Positions 44,212 through 55,119 of a stretch of DNA of 64,000 bases are shown here, piece after piece. Numbering within the stretch: the first letter of the stretch is position 1; each line of letters begins with the position of its first letter. A model generated the notes under the pieces. That model was given only the letters and a program-made list of their open reading frames with translations. It ran no database searches and had not been told where the DNA came from. The position numbers and the translations under genes are program-made. Source of the DNA: Lentinula raphanica (Eukaryota > Basidiomycota > Agaricomycetes > Agaricales > Omphalotaceae). The DNA lies in NCBI GenBank assembly GCA_027919835.1, contig JANVFP010000005.1, positions 806,001-870,000 on the forward strand, given 5' to 3'.

Positions 44212-45264
44212 TTAAAGCCTGAACCTATGTTCACACCCCTCTTCGCGAAACAGCGCCCTCAATTTTTCCTTCACACCGTCCGTGATATCCTTCCAATCCG
44301 AGCCATCCCCATGATCCCGCGTATGAATCGAGACAAGCGTAATGTCAATTCTGTTCCCCGCCCAGTCGCCATGCGCAAGCCATCCACCTGTAGGACTACC
44401 GGAGGCGAAGTGGCCGATAAGAGAGTAAAGCATCTGGGTGAGATGGTATACGCTGATCACGTATTCTCGTTTGGTAAAGTTGCGGATCATCCAGTTATCC
44501 CCTTTCTCCTTGGTGGGCAAGAAATCATAGAAACTGAAGGCGAGCCAAGGACGCAAGAAGTCGTCACAGAGAGACATCAATACTGGCTCGCGATCATCAT
44601 GATCAATCCACCATCCATTGCTCCGACCAAGAGGGGAGATGCTTGATTTTAAATCATAAACGTCCGGGAAACATGCAAAATGCAGATTGCGGGCAACTCT
44701 GACGTTTTCGGGGTCCGGTTCGTCTTCCTCGTCGCCTGGATAAACCCGTTTTATAGTATGCTATCTCTTTGTCAGTAAGCATCCCATTGGGCACTGTCGT
44801 CGTATATTCTCCAAAGAAAACAATACGGCAGCCAGCCCAACTTTTTGCTCTGACTTCAGCGCAGACCATGCGATACCGGATCGGGTGAGTCAGTTCCCAC
44901 AAGGTAGCGCATGTAAGAGAAAAACAAATGAGGTCGACATAATCTTCAAATTGTTCTGCAATGGCGAACAAGAGTTCGAGGGGGAGCGACAAAAGAGTCG
45001 TTGCTGCAGAAGTATCATTCCCGGAGCTGCTACAAAGATCGTGTCAGTAGCATCATCTTGAAGGACAATAGACAGCAGAGCCTACATCTCTTTCTGTAAC
45101 CTTGCTTTAAATACTCGCCGCTTGAATTCGTAACACGAAGGAAAGACAGGGGTTTTGAGGAGATTGGTAGTTAGAGTGTCCGTATCCCAGAAACTGTCAT
45201 TGAAAACAGTTTGAGTTATGGTTCTCATCTTGTCAATATTGAAGATTATCCACAGCTCTTGCAT
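44212..45264 (-). pseudogene. F-box-like family member C, single-base frameshift
   Basis: Exon 1 is 45264-45086 (MQELWIIFNIDKMRTITQ) and exon 2 starts at 45029. All family blocks are present (LPLELLFAIAEQFEDYVDL, KSWAGCRIVFFGEY, GMLTDKEIAYYK; later GDNWMIRNFTKREYV, HGDWAGNRIDITL, DWKDITDGVKEKL). The frame changes right after AYYK: dropping one T from the TTTT run at 44749-44752 would continue into RVYPGDEEDEPDPENVRVAR and the rest of the protein. So it is either a very young pseudogene or a homopolymer base-count error in the assembly. Confidence 0.75.
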
Positions 45265-45297
45265 ACTGATAATGCAAGGAGAAGGAAGAATATGCAA

Positions 45298-45828
45298 TCT
45301 TCAAGCGCGTCTACTTGAAGTTTGTCAATGAAGGACTGAATTGTATGAGATATTAGGCGCGGCTCAACTGGAAGAGTAGGTAGGAGGACAAGAAACTTCT
45401 GTAGCCAAGCTCGTCCACCTGCGGGAGATTGAAGGAACTTAGGAAGAAACAAGGAGGAAGGAAAACTGAGTGCAGAATTGGTGCAGAACGACCTGAGAAC
45501 GACTGCCGTTGGCACGGTGCATCATACTACACGTGTGCCGAGGATAAATTTCAAACTCAGTCCATTCAATGGACTTCGAAGAATCGAACCTCTCTCAGTC
45601 TGCATGCAGCTGAGCCTGTACTACACCTCAGAGTCACTTTTCTTTTGATTTTCTCTTGTTGCGAGTCATCAATATCCGTTGAGTCAACTTGAATACTATG
45701 TAATGGACGTTCTCTCAAGAGGATACAGCACAAGGTTCTAGGCTGAGAGAAGTGAAGCTGATTCATCGAAGATGTCTTCCATTGAACCCGGCGAAATGAA
45801 GGCGTCCGACACGGCGCCCAGCTCAAAA
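45298..45828. other. Intergenic left of the nested element
   Basis: No gene supported. Confidence 0.4.
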
Positions 45829-47019
45829 ACTTGAAGTAGTGCTGGGTGATTAACCTCCGGCCGGTTGTTAATAACTGGATGACTTCCCGTAGGAATTTGT
45901 AGATAAATCCGAGCTACAAATGTCCGAAAATGTCATCAGCCGAGATGCCGAGCGGCGGATCTCGAAAAATTTGTCGTTAGCGCGAATTCAGAGCTGCTAC
46001 AAACTTTAAATCTGTAGAGGCCTCTGGACCCCTCTACAGATGATTTTTCGTCTACAAATTCTGGAAATGTGCCGGATGCGGTAATCCATCAGTGATGGCT
46101 GTCGGCCACTCTGAGAATGTAGTTTTTCTTGTCAGCGTGCAGTATATGGTGCTCATCCACTATACTGTTGCTCAGTGAACATATTCTTCAAGGTCAATCA
46201 TATATCATGTCCATTGAGTCCTTCCAGCCTGCAGACAGCTTCTCTGAGGCTCATAACATTGTCTTCTTGCTCATTCAGGTATGTCGGTGTGTTATATGCC
46301 GCAAGTACTCAATTCTGATTTTCTACGGGATTACATTTCTACAAATAACGGCTACAAATTCCGGATCAAATTTTTTTTTGTAATTTGTAGCGGAGATATC
46401 TACAAAAAATCCTACGGGAAGTCACCCACTGTGACATTGCTCAGGCCTTTCTAGCTGGGTTAATCACAGTGTTAATAACATGTTACGTTGATATGTAAGC
46501 GGCGCGAAGCGCCGAAAAATTTTCAAGTTTATAACATGTTAATAACACAGAAATTGAAGTTAATAACCTGTTAGAATCATCTCTATGTATATAGCAAGGC
46601 TGACAGAGTCTACGACAGTTCTATAACCCAGTTGCCCACATTGAAAACTTGCTGGCATCACAACTTGGGAGTCACTGGCACAATGATCGGCCATATGTGG
46701 AAGATAATAATCAGTGACCTGCTGATTTTAAGTGATTTATGGATGTCACACCTTGTTACAATACCTAAAAATATCTGGGAAGGAAGGAAATTTCCCAAAA
46801 CATAAGAAATTTTCAGCAGAACATTGACCCCTGCATCTCTGAGCAAGATTCACACCAGTAAACCCTGAGCGCTTGTAGGCGCTTATGGAGGTTTGTCACA
46901 ATAAATAACATGGGTCTCTGGGACCCAGTATGTTAGTAACGTTATATAACAGTTATTAACATGTTATTTACCCTTGTTGTTAATAACATGAGGGTCAATC
47001 ACCCAGCACTAACTTGAAG
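45829..47019. mobile_element. hAT-like TIR element with 8-bp target duplication, 1.17 kb, carrying a nested element
   Basis: The body is 45837-47011. The left end TAGTGCTGGGTGATTAACC and the right end (reverse strand) TAGTGCTGGGTGATTGACC differ at one base. Identical ACTTGAAG octamers flank it (45829-45836 and 47012-47019). The interior right half repeats GTTAATAAC/TAATAACATGTTA words many times near both ends. There is no transposase ORF. A second inverted-repeat element at 45880-46424 interrupts the left subterminal region. Confidence 0.92.
45880..46424. mobile_element. TIR element nested in the 45837-47011 element, 545 bp
   Basis: The ends TGACTTCCCGTAGGAATTTG and (reverse strand) TGACTTCCCGTAGGATTTTT are inverted repeats, continuing into TGTAGA on both sides. 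The interior holds repeated CTACAAAT words in both orientations near the ends. No clear target duplication is seen at the borders. Non-coding. Confidence 0.82.
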
Positions 47020-47642
47020 CCTCTTGAAGCCTGAGGCCTGAAGGCTGAAGCTGAAAGGAGATCAAGGGAAGGTTTAGCATTCTTGTCGGAGACTCGTCGG
47101 AGTCGTGTTTTTTCGTTCTTAGTCTCACGCAGGTCTCACCCTGTCTCTTTCCGCCGGGTAATCGCTTCTTCAAGTTCCTCTCGCTAAGCCACTGCATCGG
47201 ACGACAGTGGGTAGATGATAGATATTATTATCCTACATTCTTTGCCTTGGTCGCCTGGTAAATCTTCGAGACTCGCCAGCAACTGTTAGTTCTTGTCTCC
47301 AGTCGTTCTCCAATTCCTTCAATGGTTTTTTTATGCGGACAGTTAAGGAAAACGCAAGCAAGGCGTTAGATCCCGACGGGTACGCTAACGCTGTCTGCAA
47401 CTTCTTGCAACTCATTATTCAGTACTGCAACAGTGCAACCCAACATTGAAACCAATATGTGTCCAGTCCCTGAAACTTGTTGCGGCGAAATTAGACCATG
47501 CATCAGAGTCGCAGAATGATGCACTCAATATGGTGAGCTCATGAGGCGGTGTATCTCGAGCGATATAAAGGCATCCTCTCCTTCTCAATATCTCCCCAGT
47601 CTTCCACTTACTTTTTCCTTCCCCCTTTCATACTCCATCGCC
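47020..47642. promoter_or_regulatory. Intergenic with promoter of the 47643 gene
   Basis: No gene supported. An ATATAAAG box at 47563-47570 lies about 75 bp before the start codon, followed by a CT-rich leader containing TCTTCCACTTACTTTTTCC, as in strongly expressed fungal genes. Confidence 0.5.
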
Positions 47643-48303
47643 ATGTTCAAATTAACATCTGCCTTCGTTATGTCCGCTCTCGCCATCGCTGCTGCGAATG
47701 CGCAAGACATCATGGGTCTGTCCTGGAACTCGACCTCTCCTTATGGTCAATCCACAGGGATATTCCAACTGGTCGAATCGGCCAACGGTTTCGCCATGTC
47801 CTTCGCTGCCGGGACGACTAGCACCCTCAGTGCGACATACGATTCTGCCTCGGAGACTGTTACACAGGTATGCCCTCAGGCAGGCCTTATCGCTGCCATG
47901 ATTCCTGTGGAAGGTAGCAGCCCTTCGACCTACACGATCGAATGGGTCGATCCGACTGCGACTTTACCCGACGGGTCGTCGACGACGAGCCTCGTGCCCG
48001 GAGATGGTGCCTTCCTCACGACGGTAATTGTCATAATGGTCTCCTTCTAGTCACCCGTTGTTCATTTCTTTCATTCACAGATGGGGAGCCCCAACGGTGT
48101 TTTCGCTCAGAACGGAGTATTCAAGCAAATCTCTGTCGACGGTACCTACGTGGTAAGCTCATGCCCGTACTTCCTTAGCTTTCAATGAGCCTGGTACTAA
48201 TGTGACTCTCTCGCAGTTTGCTTGGGCCGACGAGACCTTCTCAGAAAACCAAGATGTTACCGCTTGGATTGACATTTCTGACGGCAGTGCTATCGAATGC
48301 TAG
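47643..48303 (+). CDS. Small secreted protein, 179 aa
   Basis: Exons 47643-48023, 48081-48152 and 48217-48303 total 540 nt. The signal peptide MFKLTSAFVMSALAIAAANA is followed by QDIMGLSWNSTSPYGQSTG. The mature protein is Ser/Thr/Gly-rich, acidic and nearly cysteine-free, with repeated beta-like segments (NGFAMSFAAGTTSTLSATYD, SPSTYTIEWVDPTATLPDG, NGVFAQNGVFKQISVDGTYV). It ends with ENQDVTAWIDISDGSAIEC. Codon use is C-rich, suggesting good expression. No family recognised; extracellular or wall-associated by inference. Confidence 0.75.
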
Positions 48304-49075
48304 TTCTTACCAGTCCTTACCCGTTTCTAATTCGTATACATAGTCTAATACCATGAACGGGAAGATTGTAATTTGACTTGCAAGCTTCGTCGACTCTGAG
48401 TTGATTGGATTGAGATGCGGCAGCCTTCTGGACGCGATTCAAAAGACTGCTTATAAGTAAGGCTTAGTAGTACCCGTGTTGAAGGAAAGTGCATACAGAT
48501 TTCCCGCTTGAGAGTATCCAATATGTTGTCGGCAACCTAGGTGTCAGTTGTTCGAGAGATTGGCTGGACGGGGAATGATAAAATCCGTACCATGGGCCCG
48601 TCTTACAGTTACCGGGAGGCTATAACGACAGGCCTGAGGCCAGAGTCCAGATTTCAGAAAGCATCAACGTCGACTTTGGTAAGTAAAGCCAAAGTACGGC
48701 AAGTCCTCTATTGGAATGTTTCATCGTGCTTTTATTATTCCGAACGTTTCAAACAGATCTCAACTTGTGTCTGAGCTAAACTTCGAGTCTTTATATCGTG
48801 TTCATCGGTACGAACATAACATTTGATATAGTTGAGTAGCAAAGAAAGGTGAAACAGGATTGAATGGTAGGTCGACGGCCTCACTCTAAATTAGCAAGCT
48901 TGTCTTGCATGAGTCTGCCTACGGGAGACTACGGCCTCACCGGAATTTTTTGAGGTGAACGAAATTGTGGGGACAAAGTTGTGAGAATAGATAATGTTTA
49001 AGTTAAGGCCAGTCCGATATAATGTAGGAGGTTCTAAAGTAAAGCATAGCACGTCGACTCCGAGTCGACAGATGG
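48304..49075. other. Intergenic, nothing recognised
   Basis: Between the convergent small secreted protein and F-box-like member D. No gene supported. Confidence 0.45.
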
Positions 49076-50200
49076 TCAGAATTCGAAACCATCGGCGTCG
49101 TCATTACGCTGCATCTCTTCCTGCTGTACCGCCCTCAATTTTTCCCGGACGCGTTCTGTGATATCCTTCCAGTCCGACTCTTCTCCATGCTCCTGCTTGT
49201 GATTCGAGATGAACGTGCTGTCGATTCGATCTCCGGCCCAGTCTCCAAGTGCAAGCCAGCTGCTGTCCTCGGGGAAAGCACCAGCAAAATGGCCAATAAG
49301 GGAGTACAGCATTTGCGTGAGGTAACGAGGACTAGTCACGTATTCGCGTTTGGTGAGGTTGCGGATGATCCGATTTTCTCCTTTGGCTTTGGTGGGCATG
49401 AACTCACCCCATATGAAGGAGAGCCAAGGGCTAAAATGGTCATGATGGTATGGCAAAAGCTCCCTGAAGTATGACGATCCACTTGGTATACCCCTCATAA
49501 CGTTGATATTCGGCAAGTCCAAGGATGTCTCCTGACGGAAAGGCGCAGTGTTTGCACGTTTCCCAGCTTTTATATGGTTTGTGTCCGGTTCGTCGAAGTC
49601 CTCGTTACTGGATTCGTCCGAGTCTTCGTCACTGGAGTGGTAGGACTGAAGGCCGCTCTCGAAGTACGCTTTCTCTTCATCAGTAAGAATTCCATTGAGG
49701 AACGTTCTGCCCGAGGAACTTCCTAAGAGAATGATACGGGAGCCTGCCCAGCTTGTTGCCTCAACTTCGGAGCAAATAGCGCGGTATCGGATTGGGTGAG
49801 TGGCTTCCCATATAGTAGTACATGTAATGGCAAAAAGAATGAGGTCCTGATAACTTTCTGCTGCGACTTCTTCTGCAATGGCAGCTAGGAGCTCGTGGGG
49901 AAGCGATAAAAGATTTGAGACTGCGGATTCTCTGGGCTTGAAGTGTCAGTAGCATTCTGTATGGTGAGAGCCACAGCACGTAGCTTACTTTACTATCTGC
50001 TTTCTTGCATCAGGTATTAGTGGCTTGGTTTTGTAGCGTGAAGGAATAATAATAGGGGTTGTAAGGAGATGGGTGGTGAGGTCGGAAGTAGGCCCGTGAG
50101 AGTCACTATAAGGAAACCAGAAGAATTCCCAAAGCTCTGGCTGAGATATAATAGCGTGCTTGTCAATGTTGTAGACCGTCCACGTTAGTTCCCTGATCAT
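49076..50200 (-). CDS. F-box-like family member D, 355 aa
   Basis: Exons 50200-49989 and 49931-49076 total 1068 nt. The N-terminus is MIRELTWTVYNIDKHAIISQ. Exon 2 carries NLLSLPHELLAAIAEEVAAE, TTIWEATHPIRYRAICSEVE, TSWAGSRIILLGS, GILTDEEKAYFE, an acidic Ser/Asp/Glu insert longer than in B, and the C-terminal block (FMPTKAKGENRIIRNLTKREYV, split; YSLIGHFAGAF; LGDWAGDRIDSTF; SDWKDITERVREKL). The F-box-like half contains no internal Met, so it is easily missed by start-to-stop ORF calling. Intact. Confidence 0.78.
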
Positions 50201-50264
50201 GATGGTAGGGGAAGGAGAAGTTGAAAAGAATTGAAATCGTCACCAAGTACCGTGGGAGTTTGCT

Positions 50265-51293
50265 ATGGATTCTGGATCACCATGTCCGAGTCGTTGTTTC
50301 TTTCCGGAGTACTTCAACAAACTTCAACACATGCGTAATAGTCGCCTGAAGCTACTAGTGCAGCGTAAAATGTTACCTCCAGGACCAGATCTCATCGCAT
50401 CATTCTCCGCTCAACATCACCATCAAGACCAATCGCCTCTTTTCACGCGAATCCCTCCCGAAATCCGTAACACGATTTTCCTGTATGCCCTTCTCATCTA
50501 CGAGGATCTCTCCACTATCTATCCAGATGATACACATTATTCGCGCCCTGGGTACCGCCATGCATTGAGGATCGATCCTCAACTTCTGCGAACTTGTCGT
50601 TTAGTATACCTCGAGCCTCGGTTGCTCCCTCTCGATGCCGTAGACGAACATGTGTTTTGGTGCCATCGTGCACCACCTGGTATCAAGTTCGCTGGTGAAG
50701 CTGCAAAGTATCTTGCTAGGTTCACTGAAGAACAAAAGGATAAGATCGAGAGAATGCATTTCTTTATACAACAGTACTATCTGGAGGGGACTTTTCCACG
50801 AATGTGTATGCTGCCTGATATGAGGCCTAGGTCGATGAAGATCACCCTTCGACATGGAGATTGGTGGTCATGGGAGAGTAACGAGCCGCTGATCCTCGAA
50901 GATAGGTGGTCAAATGGGCTTGGTACGACTTGAGGAAGTAGTTCTTGAGCTGGAAACGATAGAGAGAGATAAGGAACAGGTCTATTATTCTTGTTCATGC
51001 CTCACCAGTTTCGTTTCACTGACAACTCGTCCTTCAAGATCTACGCCATTGCTGATCGTGTTAGCAAAGAAACAATCACCCTCAACAATGGTAGAATACT
51101 CTGCGCTGCCGATAATGCAATCGTCAGAAAAGAATGGATTGGGCCGAGTACTAGGCTACCTGATCTTCGTTATGACCAGACTTCAAAAACCTGGGTCGAT
51201 CGAGACGAGGTAGCCGAACAAGATGTCCCAGACCCGGGTTTGAAATATTGCATTGTTGTTGTTAACTGGACCGTCCCCAGAGAGTCGACGTAG
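50265..51293 (+). pseudogene. F-box-like/DUF7730-like protein gene with two compensating frame shifts
   Basis: The first 222 codons are typical of a fungal family that begins SPLFTRIPPEIRNTIFLYAL, with RPGYRHALRIDPQLLRTCRLVY, DEHVFWCHRAPPG, MHFFIQQYYLEGTFPRMC and ITLRHGDWWSWESNEPL. The frame meets TGA at 50931. Coding then resumes one base over (VRLEEVVLELETIERDKEQ, 50920-50978) and returns to the original frame at about 50980 (MPHQFRFTDNSSFKIYAIAD, EWIGPSTRLPDLRY, LKYCIVVVNWTVPRES). I found no intron that explains both shifts. It is either a pseudogene or carries two sequence errors. Domain name from memory, function unknown. Confidence 0.6.
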
Positions 51294-51509
51294 CTGTGTC
51301 TTTTCCAAGGCTCACTAACACTGATCATATGTTTGACAGTGTGTCTCTCAGAGTGCCCGGAAAGCATGGGTATCTAATAGCATACGAAGTCACTTTGAAC
51401 GTTCGTTAAACGCTCCCAAAAAATCAGATATAGTACAAAAGAGCTACCGCAAAACTCGTGTCCATGGTAAGGAATGTAACACCAAGCCCACTCTCCTGGA
51501 GAAGGCGTA

Positions 51510-52489
51510 TCACCACTTACTACTGGTGGACCCTACAAGATAAAAACAACGATAGTCAGTCAAAGCATATCACACTGAGTCGATGATCACCAAATTACCT
51601 GTTGCACTAGGAGTACGAGAGTGAACACCAAACCCAAATCCACCGCTGGGCCTGCGCGGAGAATCAAACCCATTGAGCCTAGGTTTCGGCGTCGAGGGAG
51701 GAGTGAACTCTGGTACTGCTTTGAACAAGTTGCAGATAACCTCCTTGGCAGCTTCTACTCCCAATTCGTCTGGAAGAGGACTCTTTCCTCCTGCCGCAAG
51801 CGAACGCAAACGTTCTCGGGCCTGGAAGATGACGATGGCTGTACGGAACCCGAGCCTGGTTGACTCGTCGTGATCGAGCGTGGCTTCCCGGGAGGCGAGT
51901 TCGACGTATAGTGGCAAGCGGAGCTCTGCATCGACTTGGTGATCCTGATAGAGAACGATCCTATCGACGAGAGGGATCTCGAGCTTCTCGAGTTCGCGGA
52001 TTGCTAGTTCCTTGACATTGGGGAAATCCCATAGATTGGAGAGCTTCAGGATAGATGCCCATTCCTCGTGAGGACGAGCAAGATCATAGTAGTAGTATTT
52101 CCTGTAAGAAGTGTTGAGAAGCGGAAGTAGACCATCAAGTTAGACTGGACGCACGGGTTATAAAACACCCTCAAGAAACTCTCGAATTCTTCTGCAGTGA
52201 TTTCATAGTCGTCCAAAACGATTGCACTAGACATCGAGCTCCCGTTGCCTTGTATGTCGAATGCATCTGATATCGCAAGACGTTGTCGGAAGTGCTGCGA
52301 TTCGCGAGTGAAGAAATAGGAATGTACTCTGAATCTGTATTCGTTGACCTGACGGTTTGTATATTAATACACGTAAGTTAAGCAACACCGACAGGGAAAG
52401 GGAAAGAGACGCACGATGAGATGCAAGTCGCCGCCGGTGAGGAAGAATTCAGAACTCCTCTTGAGTTGTCGAAGGTTGCCATCCATCAT
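51510..52489 (-). CDS. BTB/POZ domain protein 3, about 264-266 aa
   Basis: Exons 52489-52415, 52348-52155 and 52101 onward. BTB blocks: FFLTGGDLHLI, YRFRVHSYFFTRESQHF, FESFLRVFYNP, EEWASILKLSNLWDFPNVKELAIRELEKLEI (by position), and a C-terminal RLNGFDSPRRPSGGFGFG tail. Intron 1 follows GGDLHLI and intron 2 splits YNP, exactly as in the genes at 32357 and 34516. The 3' end is either unspliced to the stop at 51570 (266 aa) or spliced 51599/51532 to a stop at 51510 (264 aa, ending TSSKW). The latter has the better splice sites. Confidence 0.78.
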
Positions 52490-53528
52490 GTTGAACGATT
52501 CGGTTGGTAGTCGATAGATGATAATACAGTAAGATGAAGTGGGAGGTCCAGAAAGTGCAAACTCTGAGAGTACAGATGAGATTGGGGAAAAGCAGTAGTG
52601 ATGATGATCCTGCGCAGACGTTCGATAGGGACCTGTTCGAAGTAACTTATTAAGAAGCTGGAGTACAAGGAATCCGCGTTCTACACGTGTAGTCCGTGCT
52701 TTTGCATGACCGTCCTTTTGGAATATTCTTTTGAACAGTTGATTGGATTCATGATGTCGACGGATGATTGTCGAAACTGAATTGAGAATTGTACAGCAAC
52801 GTCCACGCTGGTCCACGATGGGAGAATTGGCAGCAGCAGGCTGCGTTCGTCGTACATAGCCGAGTTTAGCTGAGGCTTCGTTTTCTGAGCCAAAATATGT
52901 AAGAGGAAAGTAACACGTTGACTGCGTACGTTGAGGTACGTTGTAGTTACATCGATAAAGTCGCGTTACAAAAATTGTCACATGTCTTCTACATATGCGG
53001 CAGCGTACCAGCTGGCAGCAGCAGCAAGCAGTGAATAGAGGCTATGTACTTAGCAGATGTAGCATGTACATGCAGATAAACCGTGCGCAGACTGATTCCC
53101 CTCGCATAACTTGCACCCTTGACGTCAATGGTGGATCGAAGCAAGATTCCTCGACGTGCTATAAACACACCAAGCCAACATTAGACAAGCCAAGAAGGAG
53201 ATTCGTAGCCATTCTGATGGTGTATGGCGGGAAGTTGATTTTTGAGGGACACGGGAACCGTCGTCCGTTCACCTATAGGACCCACATCGAAGGCTTCGGA
53301 ATATAGAGAGATTGAGATCCTTCCTTCCTGTACTGCGCGTCGACCACGGGTTCAACGCGCTCTGCTCGCCGTGATTATCGATCAGGTGGGATACGAACTT
53401 GGAAACGATTCAATGCGGTGAAGATACGGGTTGAGGGATAGATCGCTCGAGAAGATGAGTTTCCCCAAACGACAATGCCGTGGTCCGTGATACGATGATT
53501 GTTGAAACGAGGCCAAGTGCATGGCGAC
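52490..53528. other. Intergenic, nothing recognised
   Basis: About 1 kb upstream of the BTB gene and downstream of the PARG-like gene. No gene, repeat or RNA supported. Confidence 0.45.
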
Positions 53529-54866
53529 TCACGACTCGTGAGTTCTATCAGCTTGACTTTCATTCGTGGGCTTTAGTACCTGTTCAAACGTTTCATATGT
53601 CGCCCTTCCCAAGACAGCAAAGATCACCCTATCAAACGAATTCCTGAAAGGTGCGTCCACGTCGATCAAGAGCTCCTTCCACAATCCGGCGACAACCTCG
53701 ACGTTGTTTCTGAACACACCGGTTCCGAAACTGCCTAGAACCAAGTTACGCACGCCCTTGAGAGCGAACAAATGTAGGATACGAGCCATACGCTCCTTCA
53801 TCTCCTCTTCGATCCTTAGTTCGAGGGCGTCTCTCACTTCCTCTTCAGCTTCCTTGATACGATTTTTGGCACGAATGTCACCGGCATTGACTGCGGCACT
53901 GGTGAGGACATCCACTGCGAGAGGCTCGAGCCAGGATCCATTGTCGTCGCGGAAGAGGAGTACCGAAGGAGAATATATCATCGCGTGCGTGTAAAAGCCA
54001 GAGTTCAGAGTATGATTGTCCTCGTTCTCCATATCCTCTGCCTCTGCATCTTGGTCCTGCTCTTTGCCTTTCTCTTTATTGAACCTTCCATATTTCCCCT
54101 TTTGCTTCATTCGTTTATGAAGTTTATAGAACTCGTCTCCATTTGGGGTAGTCAGAGAAGAGTACAAGGTCGAAGATCGAGCGATGCTCTCCTCTTGTGC
54201 CGAGGCTCCGTTGAGGAACCCGCCGCCTGGTTTAGTGGCTGATGCGAAATTGAGTAAACCAATCCTGGGCTTGGTTCTGATTGTGGCGTTTGGGGCAGAG
54301 AAATAGGGTGAGGTAGTCGGAGCAGAGGAAGATGACGACTGCGATGAAATCTGAGCGCTGAGGAACCTTGCTCCTTCTAATGAAGAAATCTCTGAGATTG
54401 TGATCTCTGGTTTGGCTGTCCTGTCGTTGACAGTCTTCATACTGGACCGGTTTACGAGCTTCTGAGCGTTCGGACTCCAATATTCCGTAGATTTCTTCGT
54501 CTCGTCTACTGCGACCTCCAAGTCGTAGCGCGTTCCGTTAAGGTCGAACGAGCCCATCTTGATAGCGTCTATAGTCTCCTTTGCGATAAGCTTTAGGTTT
54601 GCATATCGAGGATGGGCGCCATCGGTGAAGCTGGTCGTGTCCGGGTTGCTCGTAGACGAGACTTGGGTATTAGACGAACCGGAGGTAGAAGGAGAAGCGT
54701 CAACGGAGTTGTTGTTGGAAGATTTTCTCTCTGACGTCTCTGGATATGGGGCAGGACGCGATTTGAGTTTTCCTTCTGAATTGGTTCGACTGACGGAGCC
54801 GTAAGCACTAGTAGACTTTTTACTTGTGCCTTTAGATATGGGAAAGAAGTAGGAGGTGATGGACAT
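53529..54866 (-). CDS. Microbial-type poly(ADP-ribose) glycohydrolase (TIGR02452-like), 445 aa
   Basis: The ATG at 54866 (MSITSYFFPISKGTSKK) was chosen over upstream alternatives because it begins the conserved-looking start and follows an A-rich/CT leader. An N-terminal ~90-residue Ser-rich region precedes the catalytic domain: NPDTTSFTDGAHPRYANLK, TIDAIKMGSFDLNG, then LNFASATKPGGGFLNGASAQ with EESIARSSTLYSSL, the Gly-rich loop and catalytic EE of PARG macrodomain-type enzymes. Later blocks are YSPSVLLFRDD, DVLTSAAVNAGDIRA and LVLGSFGTGVFRNN. The domain removes ADP-ribose from proteins or nucleotides, which would act in DNA-damage or signalling turnover. Single exon; intact. Confidence 0.82.
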   Translation of the reverse strand: MSITSYFFPISKGTSKKSTSAYGSVSRTNSEGKLKSRPAPYPETSERKSSNNNSVDASPSTSGSSNTQVSSTSNPDTTSFTDGAHPRYANLKLIAKETIDAIKMGSFDLNGTRYDLEVAVDETKKSTEYWSPNAQKLVNRSSMKTVNDRTAKPEITISEISSLEGARFLSAQISSQSSSSSAPTTSPYFSAPNATIRTKPRIGLLNFASATKPGGGFLNGASAQEESIARSSTLYSSLTTPNGDEFYKLHKRMKQKGKYGRFNKEKGKEQDQDAEAEDMENEDNHTLNSGFYTHAMIYSPSVLLFRDDNGSWLEPLAVDVLTSAAVNAGDIRAKNRIKEAEEEVRDALELRIEEEMKERMARILHLFALKGVRNLVLGSFGTGVFRNNVEVVAGLWKELLIDVDAPFRNSFDRVIFAVLGRATYETFEQVLKPTNESQADRTHES

Positions 54867-55119
54867 GGTGTGCTGGGAGATACTAAGTATCAGCCTGGAT
54901 GAGATGGTAAAGAGGTCGCGGGTGTACGATGCGAGTTCTAAGCAGGCGCAATCGGGAGGCTGAGAGCATAAGTTCAATATCGTAACGGCTAAAGAAGAGA
55001 GCTCGGTCAAGACGCGGCATGGATAGCAGAAACAATGAAGTACCCTGGTGGTAGATGGTCAAGAAAGCGATTGTGAGAAATTTGACGCGCACGCGCCTTG
55101 AAGTTGGACATTGACTGCC

